A stretch of 64,000 bases of DNA from Ooceraea biroi. Lineage: Eukaryota; Arthropoda; Insecta; Hymenoptera; Formicidae. The notes under the pieces were generated by a model. The model did no database searches, had not been told where the DNA came from, and worked only from the letters and a program-made list of their open reading frames with translations. The stretch covers positions 15,278,464 to 15,342,463 of the forward strand of contig NC_039511.1 of NCBI RefSeq assembly GCF_003672135.1, written 5' to 3'. This document shows, piece after piece, positions 53,603 through 64,000 of this stretch. How positions within the stretch are numbered: position 1 is the stretch's first letter; the number at the start of each line of letters is the position of its first letter. The position numbers were made by a program, and so were the translations under genes.

Positions 53603-54282
53603 ATCGCGCGGCTGTCTTCGCGTGGAGGTTAACAATTTGGTAGAGTGTGATAATTGTGCATATAATAAATAATAGATATAAGATATTATTATTCGAAAAC
53701 ATTATTAATATTGAAAAATAAAATAGCGCGCGCCTGTGTTGTACTAATAACGATATAAATAGCACAGAACTCCTTGGAAAAAGAAAAAACTTTTAATGGC
53801 TAGAACTTTTTCATTTTTAAATCTAAAGGATTTTCAATCGTCGAAGCCTCTTCGCAATATGCCAAATAACAATATAAGTAGCACAGAACTCCTCAGAAAA
53901 AAAATTTTAATAGCTAGAACTTTTTCATTTATTGTTTTAACAAATTTTAAATCATCGAGAACTCTAGGCAATATGCCAATTAACAATATAAATAGCACAG
54001 AACTCCTCGGAAAAAGAAATAATTCGTTAAAACAATAAATGAAAAAGTTCTAGCTATTAAAATTTTTTTCTTTTCCGAGGAGTTCTGTGCTATTTATATT
54101 GTTAATTGGCATATTGCCTAGAGTTCTCGATGTGTTATTAGTACAACACAGGCGCGCGCTATTTTATTTTTCAATATTAATAATGTTTTCGAATAATAAT
54201 ATCTTATATCTATTATTTATTATATGCACAATTATCACACTCTACCAAATTGTTAACCTCCACGCAAAGACAGCCGCGTGAT
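53603..54282. mobile_element. 680-bp foldback (palindromic) element with internal repeats
   Basis: The outer arms 53603-53751 and 54134-54282 are exact-length (149 bp) inverted copies. I count two differences, both of the C-to-T/G-to-A kind at CpG sites. Inside, a unit containing agcacagaactcct occurs at 53761, 53880 and 53994 (119 and 114 bp apart) and once inverted at 54078. A companion motif tagaactttttcatt occurs at 53801 and 53915 and inverted at about 54038. The right side also carries an inverted copy of the ctaggcaatatgccaatt block seen at about 53963. The whole element can fold into one long hairpin. There is no transposase and no clear target duplication. Architecture resembles foldback-type elements, with long terminal inverted repeats built partly of subrepeats. 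Confidence 0.9.
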
Positions 54283-57068
54283 TATGCACTTTTCTTTAAG
54301 ACACATATATTTATTTACTATATTTGTACCACGTATCTTTTACATATTTATTTCATATCAATTTGCATTTATGTGTTTATATATTTATCTACATTAACCA
54401 GTTAAACTACTAATTATATTAAATTTTGAGTTTGATATTGATTGATTACTACTGGTTTATTAAACCAGTAGATTAAAGCTCACACTCCGCTAAACTATTA
54501 TATAAATTATCCTAATGAAACATGAATGTAACGTAATGCTGTAACGATCATTTGGCTGGAGATAACTAGATACTATTTTTCGATTTCTATTTTGAAAACC
54601 AGCGGAGAGATGCTGAATCCTATTTATATAAAGGTCGTTCAAGCAAACGTTATGGTGCTAAATTCGATACGAAAATCCATGGGACCACTTGAGCGTTGGG
54701 GACAGCGGCGGCATAGAGAGGAATGGAACCGTTCGCAGCAGATGAAAATAAAGCGGGTCGATTCGGAAGCCAGCCTCGGATCAATTCGTATTCATTTAGC
54801 GCGCAGGTGTTGTTAACGGTGAAAAATTGTCGTTACCTTTTTCACAGCGCCCGCGATCAATGAAAGACACTCGTTATTTCGCCGCCTCAGAAGGGTGGAT
54901 ACGAAACTTTCCAATGATTTATCGTTCGTAACATTTTCCTGTCGTTCCCTCGACAGGAGCAACTGCGAATACCTCAAAAGGGGAAAGCCCGAGTTTTCGG
55001 CATTGTTTCGCGAAAGCGTGCATTTGCGAACGACAGAGGCGCACGATTTCCTATGGTTGTTCCTGAGTATCGCACATTGCAGCTTTGCAATCAATTTTTT
55101 AAGTATAGTAGCATTTAGTTGTAATGAATTGGCAGACATGTATTCATGTATCCGAGTTTCTTTCGAAAACTTGAAAGACTTAATTTCTGATTTCCGTGTA
55201 TAAATGGGTCTCGTAATTATTTGATAACTAATCGTTATGTTTCTATTTTCTTTGTTGCAGGTGAGATATTCGTACAAAGCACGGCCACGAAAGATTATTT
55301 ATTTCCGCATCGATCACTGGGTCATGATAAATTTATTCGCTAGTGGCTCGGTCGACTCTGCGAAGGCTTTAAAGCTTTAAGCGGGCGACGCGATAATCTC
55401 AACGAGGCAGGAGAAATGCTCGCGTTGATACGATATAAAGCGGAATTTCATTTTAATACGACATCGCGACACTTTGCGAGAATTAATTGAATCCATTTCG
55501 CCGTCGCGTCACATACCGTCTCTCGCCGGGATCTCTTTTCCTTCATATTTTTTTCCCTCTTTTTTTAACGCGTCTGCTTCTATCGAGAGGGCTGCCATTT
55601 CGTCACGTCGTATCTAATTACGGAACTGAGCGAACGACAGCTAATTACACAATTGAATTCGCACGCAGCGTCACAATCGAAAGAAGTTTTCTGTTAAGTA
55701 CGCAGAGATTAAACAACATCAGCATCATAAAATCTCTTTCGTTTCCCCAAAGTCTCGTCTTTCATCTCGAGATAGTCTCCAAATAGTTTCATCGACTGCC
55801 AATTGGTTTCAGTGACAAAGTACATAACATTTGTGTATCGTAATTACTTTTTCAATGAGCGGAAAGGCCAGACGTAGTTTCCGTTTAATCCATCTAACGC
55901 GATTTGCTGAAAATACATATCCCGTTAGTTCATTACTGCATAATGGGACTGGCTACGTTGTTACGCCGCTTCCCGTGATACGGCGTGACGTTACATGATG
56001 TGATATGACGTACCGTGACAAAGCGTGAGCTCAGGCCGCGTGATAACAATGTGTCTCTAGACATCCTCGCGAGGGCTTAGAATTTGAGAAAGGTGAAAAG
56101 GGGAGAGGCTCGAAGGGATGTAGACGTCGAGGAGCGTCCATAGAATGGCGAGCAGAAAAATTGCGTGATGCATGCCCGGGCGGGGCAAAACGGGGCGACT
56201 GAGTCTGCTCTTCCACCCTCTTCTGCACCTTCCTGCCGTAAGCCGGGGATGATAGCGCGGAGCGTCTCGATTCACGCTCGACGATGAGGTCAGGAGGGAC
56301 GACGAGAAAGGAGGAGGATCCTCGAGCCAGATGTAAGAGAAGGATTATCTCGCGTCGGGTTTCGAATCTGATAGCAAGCGTGCGCGGTGCGGGGTAGAAA
56401 GAGGGGAGACGGAAGAACCGGGCGAGCTTCGTCGAAGCCGCGGCTGCGGTCGGGGGTGGGTGGTGCTTTTAAGGTATTGGCCCCGGAAGCGGGGGATGAG
56501 AGTCAGCAAGACCGCGGCGCCAAGCCGCGCTCACGAACATACCTTGACGTATTACGCACGTAAAATGGAACTCTCGTGGCTGTCGAGTGACACCGGGACG
56601 ATGATAACGCCGCTCACATTCGGCGGGAACGTGCATCGTTCACCCTCGTCGATTGCGTCGACATAGGTAAATCGCGGGTACATGCCCTTCAGACCGTTAG
56701 CTGCGTCGCGTGGATTCCAGATGCTGCGAGATTAGCCCGTTGAATTGCCCGTTGAGTCGCTTATTTCTCGTTCTCTTTGATGCCTCTTTGATGAGTCCGA
56801 CTCTCCCGCGAGGTTCGCGAATTATCAGTCGTCTCTCGTTGCAAATGTCCGCCGCACGTCCATTGGCAAGCTGATCCACGTCGAAAGCGCATCCCGCGCT
56901 CTGCAACTTCGGAGGGGAAACTTTCGCCGGGGGTGAGCGATTTATTCGGAGAAACTCACGTCTGGCGCGAACCCGACGCGATGCTTTGATTGATTTTTGA
57001 TCTTCGCGATCTTTGATCGAATGACTTCGCAATATCGTGAGCAGGCGCTGCTATTGTCATATACTTAT
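54283..57068. other. Intron, AT-rich then GC-rich
   Basis: AT-rich to about 54600, mixed to 55980, then CpG- and purine-rich from about 56000 to 57000. The gacg-type motifs near 55980-56030 (gatacggcgtgacgttacatgatgtg...) are loosely repetitive. No domain was recognised in the open frames. Confidence 0.5.
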
Positions 57069-57575
57069 GGCGCAATGTATGACGTCAGAATTGAAAAAAT
57101 ATATTACCATAAAATAAGTTACATTGGATGGGCGTAATTATCGAGTTAAATATCTCTTATTTTGATTGTTATGTTATACGTCAACTATTTTCAGTTTTCT
57201 CCGAATTTATTTTTCAAGCGTCGATGATAATAATAAAATTATTCTTATTGTCAGTTAACTATTCTTGAAACATATCAGTATAATCTGTTTTTCTAACAAA
57301 AGTTGCAGATCAATAATTCTCTTCTAAATTCGTTACCGTTGCTTAAATAGTGATCGAGAAGAATTTGTGATTATTGAATGAAGTTCTAATCAGTTATCAT
57401 TGGTTATTGGGAGATATATTCATCTTCTGACGCATTGTGCGCCCGATTTAGATGTATGTTATAATTTTGTGAGGATTTCCGGAAATATTGTGGCAGCTGT
57501 TGACGTATATTTCGGTACAATGTAATACGTCAGAATTTGAGGTCGGCTATTATCGAGATGCCTATTTCGCGCCGT
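57069..57575. repeat. Diverged repeat copies in direct and inverted order
   Basis: The motif ggcgcaatgtatgacgtcag at 57069 recurs inverted at 57424-57443 (cttctgacgcattgtgcgcc, lacking three bases) and directly at about 57513 (ggtacaatgtaatacgtcag). The two direct copies also share a downstream block, attatcgag followed by an atatctc/ctatttc-like stretch. The 57069-57443 pair could be the ends of an old 375-bp inverted-repeat element next to a fragment of a second copy. It is embedded in AT-rich DNA without coding capacity. Confidence 0.5.
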
Positions 57576-58075
57576 TTGTATAATTAATGTATAAAGTTAT
57601 CGACATTTGCTTCAGCATGAAAAACATCTGTTTTATTTTTCACTACTATAATTTTACATTTTATTCTTGTGTGTGATTACTTCTTTTAAATATATACGAT
57701 GCCACTTTTATTTTAATGTTTGTCATTTTTATTGGCAGAAACAGTATGTCTCTTTACATTCCTATTATTATCTTATTATTATCAATTATAGTTCGCATTA
57801 TCTATGACAATCGTTAGTCCATCGTAACACAAAGTTATTTCGATTTTGTCGATTTTTCATGAAAGTTTTTTTTAAATATGAGAGATTTCTGGAGAAAATC
57901 ACTGGGAGAGAATTTTTCCATTGTAATCGGCAAATGTAATTACGCGTACGATATATCGCAGTACTCGCGTATCAAGAATATCCCGCGAAATAACTACGCT
58001 GCTTACGCGACAGCTTCTCCCGTGGGACTCGTTCCTCTCTAGCTGCTTCCTTGCCCTTTGATCTACGAACCGTCC
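57576..58075. other. AT-rich intron
   Basis: AT-rich sequence to about 57900, becoming GC-richer. Nothing is recognised apart from poly-T runs. Confidence 0.5.
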
Positions 58076-58142
58076 CACGGAATCGCTCACGTGACTTCGA
58101 GTTTAAGAGCAGTTTGCGGGTCTCGAGGTACACCTCCCAGAG
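58076..58142. repeat. Duplicated segment, copy 1 (partner at 58897)
   Basis: The segment begins cacggaatcgctcacgtgac and matches 58897-58963 in the same orientation over about 67 bp without gaps, at roughly 70 percent identity by eye. It contains a CACGTG E-box palindrome conserved in both copies. In one minus-strand frame both copies encode related peptides (sharing LL..KSR.RFR), which may hint at a decayed coding origin. Confidence 0.55.
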
Positions 58143-58387
58143 CGGATTAGCGCGGACTGAAAAAATAGACAATTCCGTTATCCGTGTAACGAGGTGTGTC
58201 TAGGAGTTTCCGTCTAGGAGTATATTCCCGGGTCAACGCCGCAGCCTCGGCGATTGGACAATCCTGCGGGAGGATCTTCACGAGTTAGCGGAGTATCTGC
58301 CGCCTCTTCGAGTCTCAGATTGATAAGAGCCGAATCGGATTAGCGTGGCGTCTGTGTGTACTTGGCTATGTGTGTATGTGTGTTTGT

Positions 58388-58414
58388 TCTCTCTCTCTCT
58401 CTCTCTCTGTCTCT
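58388..58414. repeat. TG-rich then (CT)n microsatellite
   Basis: A gtgtgtatgtgtgtttg stretch (from 58351) leads into about ten CT dinucleotides. Confidence 0.92.
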
Positions 58415-58896
58415 CGGAACTTTGCGCGACGACGCCAACAATTTCTCGGCGAAATCGGCGCAAGCGGCTGCGAGGCGGCAGGTGTTGCTCGGAAGTGAAG
58501 ATGATGAAAGATGACGGGCCGTCGCCCCGGGTGAGGATCTCTCTGACTGGTGCCTTCCATCGACCCCGTCAGTTCGAGCATGAAATTACCGGGCCGACTG
58601 AGGCGCGAGTGGTTGCTTGCGCGGGGATGCCGCGGGATGGGTAAACGAGATACGGGGGTTGGAGTCTGCGTGGAGCGTGATGGGTAGCGAGGACGGGAGG
58701 GAAAGGTGGAGGAAACGTCGGATGGAACAGTCGTACGGGCGCGAAAGACGGGGTGAGGAAGACGGGAAAAGTCCCCGTGTGCGAGACGGAGAAGAGGCAG
58801 GTGAAGAGTGACAGAGAGATGGTACCGAATGAGTAACATCCCGAAATTCCAGCGCTTCGAAGAACGTCAGGTGTGAAGAGGTTTTCGCATCGTTCT

Positions 58897-58963
58897 ACGG
58901 AATCGCCCACGTGACTTTGTGCTCAAGAGCATTTCGCAGAGATCAAGACATATTTCCTGGAAC
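58897..58963. repeat. Duplicated segment, copy 2 (partner at 58076)
   Basis: The segment begins tacggaatcgcccacgtgac. It lies 821 bp downstream of copy 1 in direct orientation, and similarity fades on both sides. The intervening DNA contains the CT microsatellite and a GC-rich block. Confidence 0.55.
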
Positions 58964-59657
58964 GTTAGTTTAATTAATGCTGCTATAAACGAATGGATTC
59001 CTTTTATACAATGAGTATGTTGTAACATTATGAAAAAAATAATTTAATGCTTGTCGTTCGTTACATATTAAATTGTTAAGCATTAACAAAAACTTAAATG
59101 GCTGAATCAATTGGCTAACGAGACTAAGCCGTGATAAATTAGGAAGAAGGGGGGAACGAGAAGAGAGAGAAAGAAGGAGATAGGCAAAATAACGGGTAGA
59201 GAGAGAATATCTGCGAAATCAATTAATGTCATTCCAGTCTGCAGTCACTATCCTGATGTATGTTGACTCCGTGATGTATGTTGCTCCGCTTCGGTAACAC
59301 AACAATCCGTTATTCGAGCCAGGTTGCAACCTCTTCGCGTTCGCCTTCAAGCCTCCCTCTTCCTCTGTCTGTCTTTCTAGCTGTACCGCGCCTGTTTCTA
59401 TCTCCGTCGTTTCGCCGCCTCAAAATACCATTGCATCACGAGCGAGCAATTTGTCACGAATAGCGCTTATTAGGCAATTCCACGGCATCGACGCGTCTAC
59501 GATGCCGTGAATTTCATTAGGATCGAGCAGCCGGGATCGGTATTAGGCGCCGTTCGTCTCGTTACATCAGCATTTCCGGTTGGTATGCGGCGAATCTCCG
59601 TTACCCGGCCAGGAGATCGTTTAATCCTGAAGCAATCGCTCATAATTAATCTGCGCC
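58964..59657. other. Noncoding intron
   Basis: AT-rich to about 59130, followed by a short purine-rich stretch (59140-59210) and mixed sequence. A perfect hairpin at 59481 is listed separately. Confidence 0.5.
59481..59509. repeat. Perfect 10-bp stem hairpin
   Basis: The arm cacggcatcg pairs exactly with cgatgccgtg across a 9-base loop (acgcgtcta). GC-rich stems of this length are uncommon in this window. No T-run follows, so it is not a Pol III terminator. It could be a regulatory RNA structure, a binding-site palindrome or chance. Confidence 0.65.
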
Positions 59658-59793
59658 ATGTGTCGCCTTCTTAACGAGCAGACAATGGCGCGCTGGGAGG
59701 CTCTCTCGGCGCCAGCTAAAACGTTAATCTCCGTTTCTTCGATGGAGGACGACAAGGACTCCTCTCGCTCAATAGTTGTCCACGAACACAGAG
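59658..59793 (+). other. Candidate alternative 5' coding exon (speculative)
   Basis: Three in-frame ATGs (59658, 59685, 59742) share an open frame that runs into GAG|gtaagc at 59794, a consensus donor. The ATG at 59685 has a good context (acaATGG). From it the peptide is MARWEALSAPAKTLISVSS, then MEDDKDSSRSIVVHEHR, ending in phase 1. An in-frame stop at 59643 closes the frame upstream, and the frame is too short to stand out as an open reading frame. It is on the Rbp6 strand. No homology was recognised, and it may be chance. Confidence 0.2.
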
Positions 59794-61803
59794 GTAAGCC
59801 AGATTATCACCTAGTTGCCTAGCAGCGTCATCAGAAAAATAAGCAGGACAAAAGGCCATAAAAAGGGTATAAAACAAGTTACAGGAAAGATCATCGAGAT
59901 TTGACTACTGAATTGTAATTTTATTTATTCATCTCAATTCACCAATCCATTGCTTCTTCCTGCATCGCAATCGCAGACCTAGTATTAAATTCTCGTGACC
60001 GAATTTTTGAACGTGCGCGAAAAAGAGATCGGGGGATTCCTTTCCAGTCACATTCGTGGAGTTATGGCGGTGCGGTATGTCGGCGACACGGATGTTGCTG
60101 AATCTCGACGGAAACATTGCGCGATTCCGCAACCACCCCTATGCGTCTCGGCAGCGCTTCCTGTGTGTGATCTGCGATAAAGTCGCAAACTTAAACACGC
60201 GCCGTATCCGGCGAGGCGCACGAGCGACCTGGTCCGACCTGGCCTGGCCCGGTTTATGATGCCGCGCGATTCCGCGGGGCGGTAGGTGGGGCCCGGGGAT
60301 TTTATTTCGTACTGCCGTCTCGTAACAGCTTGCACAAAACTGTCGGTGATATACGAGCACGAGCGCGGCTACCTGGAACGGGGCCATCCGCATTAAAAAT
60401 ACGCGGCCGCTCGCCGCGCGCCGAAATTGATGGACGAGCGCGCGCTACCTGTAATTATAATTATAAATCACTGGGGGTACATGAGAGAGGAAGAGAGAGA
60501 GAAAGAGAGAGAAAAAAGACGAGCTATACCACATTGCACGGTGGCTTGTGCACGTCGCTCGTACTCGCGCGACGCCGCCGAAATTTATTCGCCGAAGGGC
60601 AATTAGGAATTTGAATATGCAGCCGCGGTTTTTATGCATCGTTATACGGAAGGACCGAGAGGCGTGGCGTGACGTTTTCGGTGGAAACTCGTATTTTCTT
60701 CGCATTTTCTCGTGCGGTTGAGAATTATTAGTGGCTATGAACTAAAATGATGGTATCTCGGTGGAAACACCTTTCTGATTTACGGGAAGGAGGCACCGCT
60801 CAGGAGAGTTGCAATTAATGATTTATTGAGAATTTTCATTATTCTGATTTATAATAATTACAAGTATGAGTAATCGCGACGAGACGCCATTTTATAAAGA
60901 GAAAATGTAATTTAAGAGTGCAACGCGCGTATAGTTGTATTTATTATTTTATATCGCTATTAATATTAATTATATTATGTTATTATATCTAATATACAAA
61001 AATTCGTAGCCTCTACTTGTGCCAGTTATCGTATCTAGTAATTTAAAAGAGAAAAGAGAAACATTATATAATATAAACTTTATGAATATTTTATCTCGGA
61101 CTTCTTTATACTTATCAATTATGTTAAGTTTTACTTGTTATTTAGTAACCTGTACACTGCAGTCAAGCTAACGTGTAAAATTGGTAAACGATCATGAGTA
61201 TTACAATTCTGCAAATTTTTAAACAAAAAGTGTTATGATTCTGCAAATTAATCAAGTTTGGCTGGATGAAATCTAACATTTCCCTCCACATAATGGTTCC
61301 CCTCCAGGAGGAGTGTTTGTTGTTATTGCCAAGGATGTATATAGAGTGATTCGCGCGCGATTTCGCCTAAGATCGTCCCGTTATGTCTCCCGCGGGAATG
61401 ATGAGGGGGTCAAGTTGGCGAGTAGTTTAGGGATCTCGTCATCGTCAGCTGGTACCGCAATAATCGTTGCGATTCGGATTCGACGAGCGCTCCGTTCAAA
61501 GCCCTCCACGAGAGTACAGTTTCTCCGGAGTTTCAGATCATTCATGGTTCTTGGGCGAAAAGGCTACTTCATACACTTCCGCCGTCAGCTGGCACGGTGA
61601 TAATCGTAATTCGCGAAGAAGCCATGAACGTATGTGCAGTCGCTCTGACACGAACTTTGCGAACGTTCGGTTTCGTCACGTCCAGGAGCGGTTACATTAG
61701 AAATGTCGCTTGCATGACACTTGCAGCGTCGTAAATGCAAGCGCAATTGTGGAAGCAATTTTTAAATGTGCCAGAGAGCATTACTGAAAAATTTAATGCA
61801 TGA
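59794..61803. other. Intron: GC-rich, then AT-rich
   Basis: A CpG-rich block lies at about 60000-60720, containing a (GA)n tract at 60483-60516, followed by AT-rich DNA at 60800-61260. The open frame at 61313-61600 has no recognisable domain. Confidence 0.5.
60483..60516. repeat. (GA)n-rich tract
   Basis: Interrupted GA dinucleotides (gagagagg, agagagagaaagagagag) ending in a run of A. Confidence 0.9.
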
Positions 61804-61804
61804 T

Positions 61805-61860
61805 TTTTTATCTTTTTCGATAATTTTTACTTTTTTTTATCTTTTTCGGTAATTTTTACT
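61805..61860. repeat. Two-copy tandem repeat, 29-bp period, T-rich
   Basis: The unit tttttatctttttcg, then a/g, then taatttttac, occurs at 61805 and again at 61834 with a single base change. Together with the following tttcag it forms a strong polypyrimidine tract. Confidence 0.85.
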
Positions 61861-61865
61861 TTCAG

Positions 61866-61971
61866 AAGTGAAAGAAACGTAGTTGAGATAATTCACGCCT
61901 TTGCGAGAAACGCGCACACACGTATCACAGCAATGAAGGAAAATCGTTTGAGCTACTCCACGCCACCTTAA
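61866..61971 (+). other. Candidate terminal exon (speculative)
   Basis: A long T-rich tract ending tttcag at 61865 is the best acceptor-like sequence I saw outside the Rbp6 exon. One downstream frame stays open for 34 codons (SERNVVEIIHAFARNA, then HTRITAMKENRLSYSTPP) to TAA at 61969. An AATAAA follows at 62127. It would need an incoming phase-2 junction, which is the phase of the Rbp6 donor at 18323. Such a product would truncate RRM1, and the peptide is not recognised. Chance is the more likely explanation. Confidence 0.15.
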
Positions 61972-64000
61972 AACGATTCTCTGCCCCCGCAGTTCATCGT
62001 TGCGTCCTCGCGGTTATCGCTTCCGGATCCCCGGTCGGATCTGCAGCTTCCGTGGAAGCGCAGATGGGCATCGGGAAAGCCCCGGGGGAGAGAACGTCCG
62101 CGCTTCCCTCCTAATTTGGCGCTTTCAATAAATTTAACAAGCTCGTCACGGAGGTAGGAAGGGCCTGTATGTCCGGGCACGGTGCCAGGCTGTTGGTGCG
62201 CTCGCACAGCCGCGACACCATTACCGTCCCGTATCCCCGGATGGACCAGGGTGTCCCCCGGGGGACGCCTGGGACACGCCGGGTCGTCGACGACGTCCAC
62301 TTGGTAATACGGTTCCTCTTCCTTCCGTTCTGCCACTTCTCTTCCTCTCTACTCCGGTTTTCCCGGCCGATTGTAGCCAGACACTCGCCGACTGGCATCG
62401 TTAGGACGTTCTCACCGACGTGCGTTCGTCTCCCCGCGCGTCCCGTGGCCGTCACCTCCGGAAAAATTCATCCCCCGTGGTCCCGACGCAGATGCGCGTC
62501 CACCGAATAGAAAACACGTCGATTACTGTCGTCGGGACGACGGAACTGCACGCGCGTCCGTCCATTCCCGCGAGAGGTCCTTTTCCGATGCAAAGCAAGG
62601 CGGACGGTCCGTCCAGTCTGCTAGCACTCGGTCCTTCGGACCTGCGTTCGTTACCCGTCTATCGCCGGTTCCCTTTGCGATGGATGGAAATGAACGACCC
62701 GGGCCAATAACATGCTAAGTCACACGCTGGGAAGCCCGGGTCTCTCGGTTTACGTCCGTTTACGGCTTCGATTATGTTCCATTCCAGAAACCCTTGTCTT
62801 TGTTCGAAGCGACGCATCAAGCAGTGAGCCGAGTGGATGTCGAGAGAAGATGTCGGTGTTGCGGATGGTCGCGCGTATGCAACAGCAATTTGGATGTACA
62901 TATCATTGCCAGACGTCTAAATGTACGGCATTAACAGCAAGTTTGTAATTTAAGCTGTTTATAGTTTGCCAATTTAAAATGAATGTAAAATGGAGAATCG
63001 TGGTTTCGCGCTGCAAGCTATCGATAGACTAACATTCTTATAATGTATATATAATATCAACAAACGTGCCAGACATTATATTACCTTTTTCTTGACTAAA
63101 TTGCCTTTCTCAATCGCGATGTTCTACTTTCTACTTTGCGATATCTCGGCATTAGTTTACCGTAATCTGCTGATAGCGATTACATGATTGCGATTCGGGA
63201 GATTAAAGTGGGATAATACTAAGAGTTTGTAAAGAAAGGATATCGTTTCAAGATAAAGAACATAGATATCTGAATCCTCAGCTCCTGAAACTTCGACGAG
63301 CGTTGTATTTTCCGTAATACCGGATTAATTGCTCGGATCGAATTATTCGATTACTGAGCGGTAACTTTGAATGGAAATGCAACGGAAAAATCGGATTAAA
63401 GACAGAAAGAAACAAATATAGAAGAGCTCTGTTTGCTGATCGGGATACATGAATGGGTATCAATGTGCAGTCGAAATGAACTTTTAGCATTACCAATAAA
63501 AGTACCCGGTTTGACAGACCACGAACTGCTCGCCATTTAAAATTCAAAGGCTACCGGAAGTCGTGTTCGCGATGTTTTAGTGGAAGTTCTCGAAACTCAC
63601 TATACGTATGTTAGGTCTTTCTCAGCGTCGTCTTTCTACCTTCAGATGATGACGGCTACGACGGTGATTCAGCCCAGCTTTCGCGCTTCTTTCTCCCTAT
63701 TCTCGTATTCTTTCAGGGTTTGCTCGCGCGGATGTCTCGTGGAAGGCAAATTGTTCGATAACTTTTGTCCCGGTCATGCGTACGTCGGTACCCTGAAACT
63801 TTCCCAAAGCGGTGCCAGAGTTACGGAACACCGTCTCTGAACCAGACAGCTGCTGTTGCATACATAGAGCGTTTGTTGTAAAGCACAACTAAAATGTGAT
63901 TGCGTGATATATTTATTTATTCATTAACAGTATTTATTAACACTTATCTTTATAAAAAAAAATAAAATTAATAATAAATTACTAGACACTATTAATTAAT
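61972..64000. other. Intron: GC-rich block then AT-rich
   Basis: A CpG-rich block runs from about 61970 to 62900, with overlapping open frames on both strands and no recognised domain. AT-rich DNA follows to 63560 and again from 63880. Nothing else is seen. Confidence 0.5.

Larger units (their letters stand above)
18323..64000 (+). other. Rbp6: Long downstream intron of Rbp6 (reaches window end)
   Basis: After the donor at 18323 the gene should continue with an exon starting G-GFGFVTF. No such segment preceded by an acceptor is visible before 64000, so the intron appears to exceed 45.6 kb. Rbp6 and vertebrate MSI2 are known for very large introns near the RRM1-coding exons, which agrees. A nested gene or alternative exons inside it cannot be excluded by eye. 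Confidence 0.6.

Noticed and set aside
61660..61690. Possible next RRM1 exon (ttcggtttcgtcac could read FGFV)
   Set aside because: No acceptor precedes it, the first glycine is absent, and the sequence after it does not continue as the conserved RRM1 strand.
61966..62510. Overlapping frames on both strands, one with YYQVDVVDDPACP
   Set aside because: No domain recognised; the block is CpG-rich with few stops in any frame.

Overview
This is animal nuclear DNA, most likely from a hymenopteran insect and plausibly an ant. That guess rests on three things. CpG is abundant rather than depleted. GC-rich, CpG-dense blocks alternate sharply with AT-rich blocks every 1-3 kb. The single recognisable coding exon matches insect Musashi-type RNA-binding proteins. 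No species can be named from the sequence alone. There is no operon structure, no ribosome-binding site and no compact coding.

Only one protein-coding segment is firmly supported: an 82-base internal exon at 18241-18322 (+). It encodes the middle of the first RNA-recognition motif of Rbp6, the insect Musashi homolog. The flanking RRM exons were not found, so this exon sits between long introns. At least 18.2 kb lies upstream (intron and possibly 5' flank), and an apparent intron runs more than 45.6 kb downstream to the window edge. Almost everything else is therefore intronic or flanking DNA. The many open frames on both strands (up to about 220 codons) fall in GC-rich or simple-repeat sequence and show no recognisable domains.

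The rest of the content is repeat biology. A small inverted-repeat element (17075-17381) and a possible solo LTR with a 4-bp target duplication (17604-17926) lie just upstream of the exon. A degenerate tandem array with a period near 180-190 bp lies at about 29310-29900. A TIR element of about 610 bp lies at 39831-40443. The most striking object is a nearly perfect 680-bp foldback element at 53603-54282, with 149-bp arms differing at two bases and internal repeats of about 115 bp. Older duplicated fragments lie at 57069-57575 and 58076-58963. Microsatellites, homopolymers, palindromes and long purine/pyrimidine tracts are scattered throughout.

Three short stretches look like possible alternative exons on the Rbp6 strand: 45113-45190, 59658-59793 and 61866-61971. 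They rest only on splice-site and reading-frame cues and are speculative. I see no tRNA, rRNA, CRISPR array or complete transposase or reverse-transcriptase gene.
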